A DNA stretch of 64,000 nucleotides, taken from Paenibacillus lupini. GTDB taxonomy: Bacteria > Bacillota > Bacilli > Paenibacillales > Paenibacillaceae. The first letter of the stretch is position 1. Every line of letters begins with the position of its first letter. Location: NCBI RefSeq assembly GCF_011761355.1, contig NZ_JAASRW010000011.1, positions 100,547 to 164,546 on the forward strand, given 5' to 3'. Position numbers and translations under genes: made by a program. Under the pieces are notes generated by a model. It was not told where the DNA came from, did no database searches, and was given only the letters and a program-made list of their open reading frames with translations. This document shows positions 33,477 through 42,593 of the stretch, piece after piece.

Positions 33477-34142
33477 TTGAAGAACCGTCATCCTCTCTTA
33501 GACTCACAGGTTGAACTCGTTATTTCCGGGAAGGCGGGGATAAGAGGGAAAATCATAGATTTTGGACCCGATATTCTAGTACTCTATAATGGCGTTCAGT
33601 TTTTCTATATTCCGCTTATTCATATGCAGCAAATGAGAATGGTATATGACGAGGAAGCGAACTACAGCAGCACACCAGAGCTACCCTTTGAACCCTATAA
33701 TGATTCTATTTCCTTCCGTAAAATCTTATTGAATTCCAAGGGAATGTTCTCTGAAATTTATATTACGGGCAATCAATCTATCCATGGATATGTAACAGCT
33801 GTCATGAATGATTTTTTCGTCTTCTATTCTCCAATTTATCATTCCGTCATGATCTCAATGCGTCATCTCAAGTATTTGGTCCCGTATAATGCGAATGTAA
33901 CGCCATATTCTTTGTCTGCGGAACAATTCCCACTTAAGCCAACTCCATTAACCCTTGCCAGGACTTTCGATCAGCAGCTTCGCAAACATATGGGGCAATT
34001 TGTTGTACTCGATCTGGGGGAGAACCCAAGAAAGACAGGTGTTCTCAAAAATGTTGATCTCAATTTGCTCGAACTTGCGGATGCGAGCGGATCATCTGTA
34101 TTTATCCATTACGACCATGTAAAAACGATTCATCTGCCTTAA
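33477..34142 (+). CDS. Second CotB-like coat protein, no repeat tail
   Basis: A 221-residue protein built of three divergent CotB-type/DUF2642-like units: VELVISGKAGIRGKIIDFGPDILVLYNGVQFFYIPLIHM, SEIYITGNQSIHGYVTAVMNDFFVFYS..., and QFVVLDLGENPRKTGVLKNVDLNLLEL...IHYDHVKTIHL. There is no Ser-rich tail. TTG 33477 follows AAAGGAGG at normal spacing. It lies 77 bases after the first CotB-like gene and is probably part of the same mother-cell unit, ended by the terminator at 34149. Confidence 0.72.
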   Translation: MKNRHPLLDSQVELVISGKAGIRGKIIDFGPDILVLYNGVQFFYIPLIHMQQMRMVYDEEANYSSTPELPFEPYNDSISFRKILLNSKGMFSEIYITGNQSIHGYVTAVMNDFFVFYSPIYHSVMISMRHLKYLVPYNANVTPYSLSAEQFPLKPTPLTLARTFDQQLRKHMGQFVVLDLGENPRKTGVLKNVDLNLLELADASGSSVFIHYDHVKTIHLP

Positions 34143-34148
34143 CAAATG

Positions 34149-34190
34149 AAGCCCTTTTTGATGGCGATTTGCCAATCTAAGGGCTTATTT
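34149..34190 (+). terminator. Terminator of the CotB-like gene pair
   Basis: AAGCCCTT/AAGGGCTT encloses TGGC/GCCA and is followed by ATTT. Confidence 0.6.
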
Positions 34191-34252
34191 AAATGGAGAA
34201 AAATATGCATCACTTTCCTTGCTTAGGGGAATGCTGGAAGCGAAGGATGTGA

Positions 34253-35359
34253 ATGTCTGTGCAGCTTGCTTCCAAACCTATCGGGTTATGGCCAATCGTT
34301 ATGATGACTCTGCTAAGTGTTGGCCTTGTTAATCATGTCATTGTTGTTCCGATGCTTCTCGCTGAAGCCAAGAGAGACGCTTGGCTGTGCATTCCGGTCG
34401 CGCTTATTATTGCTCTTCCGATTGCCGCTTTTCCTCTGCAGCGGGTTATGTTCAAGATGAACAGGGTACGCTTTGATGAGTGGCTTAAACAACATGTTCC
34501 GGCCTTTTTTGTATGGCTGATTCTTGCCATTATTAATCTTGCTTTGCTGTTTGTTGCCTTTGGTACATTAGTGGATGTTGTTTCCTGGACGTCAAATACT
34601 TACTTGCCGGAGACCCCTCAAATTGTAGTCCTTTTTGTCTTTTGCTTTATTTGTATGTTTGCAGCAATGAATGGACTGCGCACCATTACTTATGTTTCTT
34701 GTATTTTACTCCCCATCGTTGTTGGATTAGGGGATTTTGTAATGTCGGCTAATATGCCTGTCAAGGACTACCGGTATTTGCTTCCGATGTTTGAAATGGG
34801 GTTCTCTCCAATAATAAATGGAGCTCTGCATTCACTAAGTGCCTTTATGGAGCTGTCATTCTTGCTGCTCATTCAGCATGAGATGACGAAGAGCTTTAAA
34901 AAATGGCATCTTATTCTTCTGACGGTCATGCTTATGTTGCTTACGATTGGTCCTACAATGGGAGCGATCACTTTGTTTGGGCCAAACGAAGCCAGCCTCA
35001 TGCGTTACCCGGCTTATTCCCAGTGGAGGCTCGTGAAGATCGGCAAATATTTCGAGCATGTTGATTTTTTTGCGGTTTTTCAATGGCTCTCAGGTGCTCT
35101 AGTCCGGATCTCGCTGCCTCTTTATCTGATTCAGATCTATGGCCCGTTCAAGAAGCTGAAGCACAAGTGGATAAGCATGCTTATCACGGTTCTTATCCTG
35201 GCGGTTGCAAGTTTTATCGTCCTTATGAAAATGAAGTGGTATATGATTCTGATGCATGCTTATTTCTCGGTTGCCTGGATCATATTTGGCATCCTTTTGC
35301 TGCTGCTGTGGGTGCTTTCGTTCCGAAAAGTGAGGAAAACAGCAGATCCAAAAGCTTAA
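34253..35359 (+). CDS. gerAB: GerAB-type germinant receptor permease subunit
   Basis: A 368-residue membrane protein with about 10 helices, of the amino acid/polyamine/organocation-related GerAB/GerKB family. Subunit B of Ger receptors binds the germinant in the spore inner membrane. IGLWPIVMMTLLSVGLVNHVIVVPML and GFSPIINGALHSLSAFMELSFLLL are family-like. ATG 34253 has AAGGA 7 bases upstream. It is followed after 13 bases by the A subunit, so the order is B-A-C rather than the usual A-B-C. Germinant identity cannot be read. Confidence 0.9.
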   Translation: MSVQLASKPIGLWPIVMMTLLSVGLVNHVIVVPMLLAEAKRDAWLCIPVALIIALPIAAFPLQRVMFKMNRVRFDEWLKQHVPAFFVWLILAIINLALLFVAFGTLVDVVSWTSNTYLPETPQIVVLFVFCFICMFAAMNGLRTITYVSCILLPIVVGLGDFVMSANMPVKDYRYLLPMFEMGFSPIINGALHSLSAFMELSFLLLIQHEMTKSFKKWHLILLTVMLMLLTIGPTMGAITLFGPNEASLMRYPAYSQWRLVKIGKYFEHVDFFAVFQWLSGALVRISLPLYLIQIYGPFKKLKHKWISMLITVLILAVASFIVLMKMKWYMILMHAYFSVAWIIFGILLLLLWVLSFRKVRKTADPKA

Positions 35360-35372
35360 GGGGGTTACAGCT

Positions 35373-36869
35373 ATGAGTCGCGAATTGAATGAGCAAGATC
35401 GCAAATGTGATCGTCTGGATATGATTTATGATGAGCTGGCTGGTTCCGGCGATGTCGTCAACCAAACGATTGAGGTCGGCGAAGATCCGAAGCGAGTATT
35501 CCGCATTCTCATGTGCAGTGGCATGGTAGATATGCAGACCGTATTTATTGCTTTATTGCCACAGCTGGACAAGCTTGCTGAAAATTTAAATAGAAATACT
35601 GGTCAGCCCGAGCATGATGGCGAAGAACATGCTCGGGTTACAATGGAAAATAACCAATCGCACAAAGAGGGCTTTTCGTTTGGCGCACGCCTGTCACTCG
35701 ATAATGAAAAGGAGACTGCGCATTTCTTCTCTAACCTCTATTCGGGAAGTGTTATCGCCATCGATGAAATTACGCGATCCGTCTATTCCTTTGATATCGC
35801 CGGCATCCCGGGCCGCCAGCCGGAAGAATCTACAATGGAGCTGTCTGTTAAAGGACCGCGGGATGGGTTTGTTGAAGGAATAGCTACGAATATTGCGCTG
35901 ATTCGCAGGAGGCTAAGGACCCCCGACCTCTATGTGGAGTATTTGAAAATCGGGACCGAATCACAGACAGAAGTTTCCATGATGTTCATGAAAAGCAAAG
36001 CCAAGACCTCTCTGGTTAAAGAAGCCAGGAAGAGGCTTCACGCTATTCATATCGAAGCGCTGTACAGCTCATCCGAGCTGGAAGAACTCGTATCGGACAG
36101 GCCGAACAGCCTGTTCCCGCTGGTTGATTATATTGGTCGTCCTGACTATGTTGTTCAAGCACTTATGCAAGGCAGAGTATGTCTATTGGTAGATGGTAAT
36201 CCATCTGTCATTATTCTTCCTGGCAATCTGACGCTGTTGATTAAATCGCCAGAGGATGCTCACCTGCCCTATTATTATGTGTCGCTTGAACGGATGCTCC
36301 GCATTCTGGGTTTTGTTCTTGCTATTTGTCTTCCAGGCTTTTGGGTCGCATTATCGGCCTATAACACGGATCAAATTCCGTTCACACTGCTGGCAACGGT
36401 AACGAACTCCCGGATCGGACTCCCAATGTCTGCAACGATGGAAATGTTTCTAATGATGGGGATGTTCGAGTTATTCCGGGAGGCAGGTGTCAGGCTGCCG
36501 AGGCCAGTCGGCCAGACGGTGTCCGTCGTAGGTGGTCTTATTATAGGGGATGCCGCCATCCGGGCAGGCATAACCTCTCCGACTATGCTCGTAGCAGCGG
36601 CTGTTGCAGCCGTCTCAACCTTTACGCTGGTAAATCAAACGTTAAGTGGTACAGTGAGCATTTTACGGTTTTTCGTGTTAATTCTTTCTTCGCTATTCGG
36701 GATATTTGGTTTCTTCGTCGCTGTGTTTATGATACTGATCTATATGTGTTCGCTCGAGACGTTTAATCAGAACTATATGCAGCCGCTTGCCCCAATCAAA
36801 TGGAGGGAGCTCATAACGGGACTACTTCAGAAGCCTTGGAAATCCAGAGCTAAAGGTGAGAAACCATGA
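35373..36869 (+). CDS. gerAA: GerAA-type germinant receptor A subunit
   Basis: A 498-residue GerA-family protein: a soluble N-terminal region with substrate-binding-like fold, then 4-5 membrane helices (ILGFVLAICLPGFWVALSAYNTDQIP and others). Family blocks LVDGNPSVIILPGNLTLLIKSPEDAHLPYYY, RIGLPMSATMEMFLMMGMFELFREAGVRLPRPVGQ and GGLIIGDAAIRAGITSP are all present. ATG 35373 has GGGGG 8 bases upstream. The last 4 bases overlap the C subunit (ATGA), showing translational coupling. Function: ion-channel-forming part of the spore receptor. Confidence 0.95.
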   Translation: MSRELNEQDRKCDRLDMIYDELAGSGDVVNQTIEVGEDPKRVFRILMCSGMVDMQTVFIALLPQLDKLAENLNRNTGQPEHDGEEHARVTMENNQSHKEGFSFGARLSLDNEKETAHFFSNLYSGSVIAIDEITRSVYSFDIAGIPGRQPEESTMELSVKGPRDGFVEGIATNIALIRRRLRTPDLYVEYLKIGTESQTEVSMMFMKSKAKTSLVKEARKRLHAIHIEALYSSSELEELVSDRPNSLFPLVDYIGRPDYVVQALMQGRVCLLVDGNPSVIILPGNLTLLIKSPEDAHLPYYYVSLERMLRILGFVLAICLPGFWVALSAYNTDQIPFTLLATVTNSRIGLPMSATMEMFLMMGMFELFREAGVRLPRPVGQTVSVVGGLIIGDAAIRAGITSPTMLVAAAVAAVSTFTLVNQTLSGTVSILRFFVLILSSLFGIFGFFVAVFMILIYMCSLETFNQNYMQPLAPIKWRELITGLLQKPWKSRAKGEKP

Positions 36870-38038
36870 CCGTTTATGCTAGGATACAAAAGGTTGTGAA
36901 GACGCTTAAAGTCAGCATTGTGTTGAGTACGATGCTAATAACCGGAGGCTGCTGGGATGAAGTTAATCTGCAGGATGTCACTTACATTTCTGCCATTGGT
37001 GTTGACTATGTAGATGAACATTTTGTCGTGTATGCCCAGATGATTTCATTTGGCGTTATTGCCAAGCAGGAGGGGGCGCCGCCTCCTGGCAGCCCGATAT
37101 GGGTGGGGAAACATGAAGGGGATACTAATCTAGCTGCCATATTCAACCTGATGGATTCATCCCAATACAAGCTGTCTCTTAATCATTTGAAGTCGGTCGT
37201 AATTCACGAGCGTGCTTTCAGCGAAATAGAGCAAATTATCGACAGCCTTAACCGGTTGAGTTCTACAAGATTTAATTCGCTTGTATTTGGAACCAAAACA
37301 GACATTAATGATTTATTTACGATGGATATGTTATTCAACAAAACACCATTAACGACTCCGCTGTATGCACCACATATCGAAAATAATCAGAATAGTTATG
37401 TTGTGCCAATGACGCTTCAGTCTTTAGTACGCGAAGCACTTGAGCCTGCTATGACGGTCAAGCTGCCTTCCCTTTCTCTCCTGCCGGATGACTGGGAGAA
37501 CAATAAAAAGAGGCTGAATTTCCTAACCATCAACGGAGCGTTTTTATTTAATGAAAAGAAACCTGAAGGCTTCGTAACACGAGAGAAGTCCAAGGGATTA
37601 ATCTGGACGAGTGAAGGTTTCAAACGGTCGCTCGTACCGATTCGGGTTGATGCTCGAAGAGCTTCTGTTGTCATTGATACGGCCAAATCAAAGGTTAAGG
37701 TTAAATGGGAAAACAATAAGCCCCAATTTGTATTAAAGACCAATCTGACGGGACACTTAATTGAAGCATCGAGTGATTTTTCAGATCAGGAGCTTAAATC
37801 TCATGTGGAGCAGGTTGTAAAGGCTCAGATGGAAGACACCTATTTGAAGGGGTTAGCCATGAATGCTGATCTTTATGATTTGGAGCATGAGCTTTACCGT
37901 CATCACAATAAAGCGTGGAAGCGTCTCGTTCAAGAGGAATGGAAGCCTAGCCCAAATGATTTGACCATCGAGGTGGAATGCCGGATTAAGAAGGAATCGG
38001 AGCTTCGCTCGAAAACAGAACTCCAATTGCGTACATAA
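36866..38038 (+). CDS. gerAC: GerAC-type (Ger(x)C) germinant receptor lipoprotein
   Basis: A 390-residue lipoprotein with signal segment and lipobox ITGGC (Cys29), followed by WDEVNLQD, the typical Ger(x)C start. Three-domain mixed fold follows, with the family phrase AISAIGVDY in the form YISAIGVDYVDEHFVVYAQM. ATG 36866 overlaps the stop of the A-subunit gene and has AGGTGAG upstream. It should sit on the outer face of the spore inner membrane with the A and B subunits. Confidence 0.93.
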   Translation: MTVYARIQKVVKTLKVSIVLSTMLITGGCWDEVNLQDVTYISAIGVDYVDEHFVVYAQMISFGVIAKQEGAPPPGSPIWVGKHEGDTNLAAIFNLMDSSQYKLSLNHLKSVVIHERAFSEIEQIIDSLNRLSSTRFNSLVFGTKTDINDLFTMDMLFNKTPLTTPLYAPHIENNQNSYVVPMTLQSLVREALEPAMTVKLPSLSLLPDDWENNKKRLNFLTINGAFLFNEKKPEGFVTREKSKGLIWTSEGFKRSLVPIRVDARRASVVIDTAKSKVKVKWENNKPQFVLKTNLTGHLIEASSDFSDQELKSHVEQVVKAQMEDTYLKGLAMNADLYDLEHELYRHHNKAWKRLVQEEWKPSPNDLTIEVECRIKKESELRSKTELQLRT

Positions 38039-38102
38039 TCCATGGAATTTCCGCCCATAATACGTATGCTTCCATAAAATTGGCATGAAGGAGACGAGAC
38101 AT

Positions 38103-38327
38103 ATGCTTCAAGCTCTAACCGCGAAGGAATTGGAATATATCGCGGATTCGCTATCCAATGAAGATTTGTTAATTAAACAAAATGCCCTGCTTGCATCGCT
38201 TGCTATGAACCCACAGTTAAGACAAGCAGGTGCCAGCGAATTACAGACGCATCAGCATCATTATCAAATGCTGATGCAGGCACTGCAGCAGCACCAGCAC
38301 ATGGCGCCTACACAACCGCAGCAGTAA
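38103..38327 (+). CDS. Small spore-coat-associated protein, 74 aa
   Basis: A 74-residue protein (MLQALTAKELEYIADSLSNEDLLIK...) resembling the short N-terminal half of CotF-type proteins, with a His/Gln-rich tail. ATG 38103 has AAGGAG 9-10 bases upstream; the ATG 18 bases earlier lacks a site. It is followed after 22 bases by a coat F-domain gene, the same pairing as Bacillus yraG-yraF-like genes. A structural role in the coat is inferred. Confidence 0.7.
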   Translation: MLQALTAKELEYIADSLSNEDLLIKQNALLASLAMNPQLRQAGASELQTHQHHYQMLMQALQQHQHMAPTQPQQ

Positions 38328-38349
38328 TAAGATAGGAGGAATCTAAAAC

Positions 38350-38730
38350 ATGTATCAACAACATCATTTACCAGATGAGGATTTAGCGTACACGGTATTA
38401 TCCGATCTGAAGCGTGTCGTTCGTGAATATGCAACGGCAGCAACGGAATCAAGTTGCCCGGAAGTGCGTCAAATGTTTACTCAATTGCTGAACAGTACTT
38501 TGAAGTTGCAAGGAAATCTTTTCACAACGATGCAATCGGCGAATATGTACAACACAGCATCGCCTGCTCTTCGCCAAGAAATCGACAAGCAGACGAAAGA
38601 ATATCAACAAACGCAGCAAAAAACATCACAATATTTACAGCAGCGTATGGGCGCAGCACAGCCATCGTTCCCGCAATACGGGCAATTTCAACAGCCGCAG
38701 CAACAGTCCCATCAGCCTTTCTACAGCTAA
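38350..38730 (+). CDS. CotF-domain spore coat protein
   Basis: A 126-residue coat F-domain protein: DLAYTVLSDLKRVVREYATAATESSCPEVRQMF then LLNSTLKLQGNLFTTMQ, a helical-hairpin ferritin-like pattern. The tail is Gln/Pro-rich (QYGQFQQPQQQSHQPFYS), common in coat proteins. ATG 38350 has TAGGAGG upstream. A terminator at 38729 closes the germination/coat block. Confidence 0.85.
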   Translation: MYQQHHLPDEDLAYTVLSDLKRVVREYATAATESSCPEVRQMFTQLLNSTLKLQGNLFTTMQSANMYNTASPALRQEIDKQTKEYQQTQQKTSQYLQQRMGAAQPSFPQYGQFQQPQQQSHQPFYS

Positions 38731-38757
38731 AGACCCTTCGGGGTCTTTCGTTTTTTT
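38729..38757 (+). terminator. Terminator of the coat gene pair
   Basis: AAAGACCC-TTCG-GGGTCTTT, a tetraloop hairpin followed by CGTTTTTTT. Confidence 0.9.
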
Positions 38758-38823
38758 CTTTGCAGGAACCATTAATTCGTTGTAAAATATTTTAATAACC
38801 GCAGTTTTGGAAGGAGTTTGACG

Positions 38824-39315
38824 ATGAACGAACTACAGCTGAAAGTGCTGGAGCTGCTGAAGGAAGACGCGCGCCGTGATGCGGAGCTGATTGCCGCCAT
38901 GCTGAATGAGCCTGTGGAGAGCGTCAAGCAAGCGATTGCATCCATGGAAGAAGAACATATCATCGTTAAATATGCGACAGTGGTGAACTGGAGCAAGGTT
39001 GATGACGAGAAGGTTACGGCATTAATCGAGGTTCAAATTACACCTGAGCGCGGGCGCGGCTTTGAAGGCATTGCCGAGCGCATTTACTTATATCCGGAAG
39101 TGAAGTCAGTCTACCTGATGTCCGGAGCTTATGATTTGCTTGTAGAAATCGAAGGCAAAAACTTGAAAGAGGTCGCCTCTTTTGTTTCCAATAAATTATC
39201 TCCAATCGACAAAGTGCTGTCGACGAAAACAAACTTTATTTTGAAAAAATACAAACAGGACGGAATTATCTTCGAGGAGCATGAAGGCGACCATCGATTG
39301 ATGATTTCGCCGTAA
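38824..39315 (+). CDS. alaR: Lrp/AsnC family regulator (AlaR-like)
   Basis: A 163-residue Lrp/AsnC-type regulator. An N-terminal HTH (LKVLELLKEDARRDAELIAAMLNEPVESVKQAIASMEEEHIIVKY) is followed by the ligand-binding RAM domain (ALIEVQITPERGRGFEGIAERI...VYLMSGAYDLLVEIEG). ATG 38824 has GGAAGGAG upstream. It precedes an aminotransferase by 13 bases; Bacillus has the same pair, alaR-alaT, in which AlaR activates alanine synthesis. The symbol rests on that pairing. Confidence 0.85.
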   Translation: MNELQLKVLELLKEDARRDAELIAAMLNEPVESVKQAIASMEEEHIIVKYATVVNWSKVDDEKVTALIEVQITPERGRGFEGIAERIYLYPEVKSVYLMSGAYDLLVEIEGKNLKEVASFVSNKLSPIDKVLSTKTNFILKKYKQDGIIFEEHEGDHRLMISP

Positions 39316-39328
39316 AAGGATGATGGCT

Positions 39329-40537
39329 ATGATTAAAGACGAGGTTACATCCAATCATCGCCAATCAATGGCAGAATATTTGTCGCCTCTTGCGCGGAGT
39401 ATTAAACCGTCAGGTATCCGGCGCTTTTTTGATTTGGTAAGTACTCGTAAAGATGTGATTACGCTTGGCGTCGGCGAGCCGGATTTCGTAACGCCATGGC
39501 ATGTGCGTGATGCAGCTGTGTATGCACTGGAGAAGGGTAAGACTCAATATACATCCAATGCAGGTATGCCAGAATTGCGTGAAGCGATTGGGCAATATTT
39601 AAGTGATTCTTTTGCTGTATCCTATAATCCAGCAAGTGAGATTTTGGTAACGGTCGGAGGCAGTGAAGCGATTGATCTAGCGCTTCGGGCATTGATTAGT
39701 CCTGGTGATGAGATTCTGATTCCTGAGCCATGCTATATTTCTTATTCTCCGATTACGACATTAAGCGGCGGCAAAGCAGTGGGTATTGAGACGTTCGCTA
39801 AAGATAATTTCAAGCTGAAGGCTGAGTCGCTGCAAGCGGTGATTACGCCAAAATCAAAAGTCCTTATTTTATGTTATCCAAGTAATCCAACCGGCGGCAT
39901 TATGACGTATGAAGATTGGCTGCCGATTGCTAAGGTTGTTGAGGAAAATGACCTGATTGTGATCTCGGATGAGATTTATGCCGAGCTTACTTATGGCACA
40001 AAGCATGTGAGCTTTTCTGCAATGCCAGGCATGAAAGACCGGACGCTGCTTGTGAGCGGCTTCTCCAAAGCTTTCGCGATGACTGGCTGGCGCATGGGCT
40101 ACGCTTGTGGCCATCAGGATCTAATTGGCGCGATGCTGAAGATTCATCAATATACGGTTATGTGTGCTCCTATTATGGCACAGTATGCGGCTCTTGAAGC
40201 GTTAACGCCGCATGGGCTGGAAGAAAAGGATCGGATGATGGAAGCTTATAACCAGCGGAGACGTCTGGTTGTCAAAGGCTTCCGGCAGATTGGTCTTGAA
40301 TGTCATGAGCCTGAAGGTGCGTTCTATGCCTTCCCGTCAATTACGTCGACAGGACTTACCTCCGAGCAATTCGCTCAGCGTCTGCTGGAGGAGGGCAATG
40401 TTGCTGCCGTTCCAGGGGATGTGTTTGGACTCGGCGGAGAAGGACATTTGCGTTGTTCTTATGCGACTTCCGTTGCTCAATTGACTGAGGCGCTTGACCG
40501 AATCGGGCATTTTGTTCATAAGCTTAAGCAGGGCTGA
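39329..40537 (+). CDS. alaT: PLP aminotransferase (AlaT/PatA-like)
   Basis: A 402-residue fold-type I, class I aminotransferase. The substrate loop LGVGEPDF, YPSNPTGG with the PLP-binding Asn, the Asp/Tyr in ISDEIYAEL and the PLP Lys in SGFSKAFAMTGWRMGY are all present. ATG 39329 is preferred to 39320 because AAAAGGA lies 8 bases upstream. Context with the AlaR-like regulator suggests alanine transaminase; an aromatic or general aspartate-type specificity cannot be excluded. A terminator is at 40556. Confidence 0.9.
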   Translation: MIKDEVTSNHRQSMAEYLSPLARSIKPSGIRRFFDLVSTRKDVITLGVGEPDFVTPWHVRDAAVYALEKGKTQYTSNAGMPELREAIGQYLSDSFAVSYNPASEILVTVGGSEAIDLALRALISPGDEILIPEPCYISYSPITTLSGGKAVGIETFAKDNFKLKAESLQAVITPKSKVLILCYPSNPTGGIMTYEDWLPIAKVVEENDLIVISDEIYAELTYGTKHVSFSAMPGMKDRTLLVSGFSKAFAMTGWRMGYACGHQDLIGAMLKIHQYTVMCAPIMAQYAALEALTPHGLEEKDRMMEAYNQRRRLVVKGFRQIGLECHEPEGAFYAFPSITSTGLTSEQFAQRLLEEGNVAAVPGDVFGLGGEGHLRCSYATSVAQLTEALDRIGHFVHKLKQG

Positions 40538-40555
40538 TACGTGAACATCGATAAG

Positions 40556-40586
40556 CAGGCAGGGCGCGGCCCTTGCCTGTTTTTTT
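40556..40586 (+). terminator. Terminator of the alaRT-like operon
   Basis: CAGGCAGGGC and GCCCTTGCCTG pair around GCG, followed by seven T. Confidence 0.9.
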
Positions 40587-40666
40587 ATGGCTTCAAAGCT
40601 TCGAAGGCAAGTTAATTTATGGTATAGTGTAGGGAAATTCCCCTTAGATGAAAGGGCTGATCAGCT

Positions 40667-41239
40667 ATGAAAATATATACACGTACAGGAGATAAAGGAC
40701 AGACCTCCCTTATTGGCGGGCGCGTAAGCAAGGATGATATCCGGGTAGAAGCTTACGGTACAATCGATGAGCTGAATGCATTCGTTGGGCAGGCAGCAGC
40801 GGAAGCAGCAAAGCACGCTGAACTAAAAGACATGGCTGAGCTGCTCGTTGATATTATGCAGGAGCTGTTCGACTGCGGGTCGGATTTGGCGTATGCGAGC
40901 CCGGGAGCACCGCTCAAAATGACGGATGAACCTGCGGCAAGACTGGAATTGACGATTGATCAATATACAGAGGAAGCTCCGGAAATTACGAAATTTATTT
41001 TGCCGGGAGGAAGCCCTGTGTCGGCCTTGCTGCATGTATGCCGGACCGTATGCCGCCGTGCCGAACGTCGTGTTGTGACGCTTGCAGCCGAGCATCCTGC
41101 TAATCCGGAAGTGCAGAAATATTTGAACCGGTTATCGGATTTCTTCTTCGCTGCAGCTAGAGCTGCTAATGCGAAGCTTGGCGTACCGGATACGGAATAT
41201 GTACGGAGTGCGAATGTGTTCCGCAAGTCGTCGAAATGA
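40667..41239 (+). CDS. Cob(I)yrinic acid a,c-diamide adenosyltransferase (PduO type)
   Basis: A 190-residue PduO/MMAB-type ATP:corrinoid adenosyltransferase that makes adenosylcobalamin. The N-terminal ATP-binding YTRTGDKGQTSLIGGRVSKDD is diagnostic, and VEAYGTIDELNAFVG, LPGG and CRTVCRRAERRVV with the key Arg residues follow. Length is usual. ATG 40667 has AAAGG 11 bases upstream. The last 4 bases overlap the pseudouridine synthase gene (ATGATGA), so the two are coupled. There is no cobalamin riboswitch ahead of it. Confidence 0.93.
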   Translation: MKIYTRTGDKGQTSLIGGRVSKDDIRVEAYGTIDELNAFVGQAAAEAAKHAELKDMAELLVDIMQELFDCGSDLAYASPGAPLKMTDEPAARLELTIDQYTEEAPEITKFILPGGSPVSALLHVCRTVCRRAERRVVTLAAEHPANPEVQKYLNRLSDFFFAAARAANAKLGVPDTEYVRSANVFRKSSK

Positions 41240-42186
41240 TGATAGAAGATATTGCAGGCTACTATAAACCGCTGGTCGTAGAGGTCGGAGAGGCGATGGC
41301 AGGGAAGGATGTACGGACAGTGCTTGAGCGTAAGCTTGGCGTGTCACGTACGCTTCTCTCGAAGCTTAAGCTCACTGAGTTTGGCATTACCATAAATGGA
41401 GTGCGGGCCTATACAACAGCGAAGGTCGCAGCAAGAGACCTTGTTGCGATTCGAATGGAAGAGGAAACCTCGGATGATATTATGCCGCAGGAGATGCCGC
41501 TGCGTATTGTGTTCGAGGATGAATATTTATTAATCGTTAATAAGCCGGCGGGTATTGTGGTTCATCCCACACACGGGCATTACACCGGTACACTTGCAAA
41601 TGGGATCGTACAGCATTGGCAGGCTCGCGGCGAGAAGGTAAGGTTTCGGCCGGTGCACCGGCTTGATGAAGATACATCAGGTCTTGTAGCGATTGCGAAA
41701 AATCCATACATCCATCAGCAACTGTCAGAACAGCTTCAAGCGGGAACAATTATGAAACTATACTGCGCGTATGTGTATGGAAGTCCAGATCCGGCAGATG
41801 GTACGGTTGATGCTCCAATCGACAGGGATCCGGATGAGCCGCATGTCCGTATTGTAACGCCGGAAGGATATCCTTCTGTAACGCATTATAAGACGGCGTT
41901 GGTGTTTGGCGAAGATGCGGCGGCGAAGGTACGCCTTAAGCTTGAGACAGGACGGACACATCAGATCCGAGTTCATATGAAGCATATCGGGTGTCCGCTT
42001 ATTGGCGATCAAATGTACGGACCAAAGACTAGTGGGAATCAGCTCTGGGAGAACACGGCTGGCCGGCAAGCACTCCATGCGGAGACACTGGGACTGACTC
42101 ATCCGATGACGAAGCAATGGATGGAGTGGACGGCAGATTTGCCGCCGGAGTTTGTTGCGTTAGAACAGGTTCTTAATGAAGCTTGA
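41236..42186 (+). CDS. RluA family pseudouridine synthase
   Basis: A 316-residue RluA-type pseudouridine synthase. It has an N-terminal S4-like RNA-binding region (VRTVLERKLGVSRTLLSKLK...GITINGV), the catalytic Asp in HRLDEDTSGL, and LETGRTHQIRVHMKHIGCPLIGDQMYG. This is the RluD/YhcT-like branch, but the RNA target is not readable. It overlaps the adenosyltransferase stop codon, which is its main translational context as no ribosome site stands out. Confidence 0.9.
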   Translation: MMIEDIAGYYKPLVVEVGEAMAGKDVRTVLERKLGVSRTLLSKLKLTEFGITINGVRAYTTAKVAARDLVAIRMEEETSDDIMPQEMPLRIVFEDEYLLIVNKPAGIVVHPTHGHYTGTLANGIVQHWQARGEKVRFRPVHRLDEDTSGLVAIAKNPYIHQQLSEQLQAGTIMKLYCAYVYGSPDPADGTVDAPIDRDPDEPHVRIVTPEGYPSVTHYKTALVFGEDAAAKVRLKLETGRTHQIRVHMKHIGCPLIGDQMYGPKTSGNQLWENTAGRQALHAETLGLTHPMTKQWMEWTADLPPEFVALEQVLNEA

Positions 42187-42226
42187 AAAGCTTGTAAGCA
42201 GTATATAGGAGGTAGAATGAATACAG

Positions 42227-42589
42227 ATGAGCAAGTTGACTATTTATCAATATCCGAAATGTGGTACATGCCGTACAGCAGTTAAATCGCTGCAGGCGAA
42301 AGGTAATGAGCTTGAACTGAAACATATCGTAGAGGAAACGCCAACGGCTGCTGAATTAAAAGTGCTGGTGAAGAACAGCGGACTTGAGCTGAAAAAGTTC
42401 TTCAACACATCGGGTGATGTGTACAAATCACTTGGGCTGAAGGACAAGCTTGGCGCGATGAGTGAAGAAGAGCAGCTGGAGCTGCTAGCTTCAAGCGGTA
42501 TGCTGATTAAGCGGCCAATCGTGACAGACGGCAAAAAAGTGACGGTTGGCTATAAGGAAGAACAATACGAGCAAGTATGGAATGGGTGA
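42227..42589 (+). CDS. ArsC/Spx family protein (YusI-like)
   Basis: A 120-residue thioredoxin-fold protein of the ArsC/Spx family. The N-terminal YPKCGTCRTAVKSL has a CxxC motif, as in Spx and YusI; the RP of LIKRPIVTD is the conserved cis-Pro region. YTVGYKEEQYEQ-type ends fit YusI/YffB-like reductase homologues rather than Spx. A glutaredoxin-like thiol reductase role is likely. AGGAGG lies 22 bases upstream, with ATACAGATG context closer; start 42227 keeps the full fold. Confidence 0.85.
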   Translation: MSKLTIYQYPKCGTCRTAVKSLQAKGNELELKHIVEETPTAAELKVLVKNSGLELKKFFNTSGDVYKSLGLKDKLGAMSEEEQLELLASSGMLIKRPIVTDGKKVTVGYKEEQYEQVWNG

Positions 42590-42593
42590 GCGC

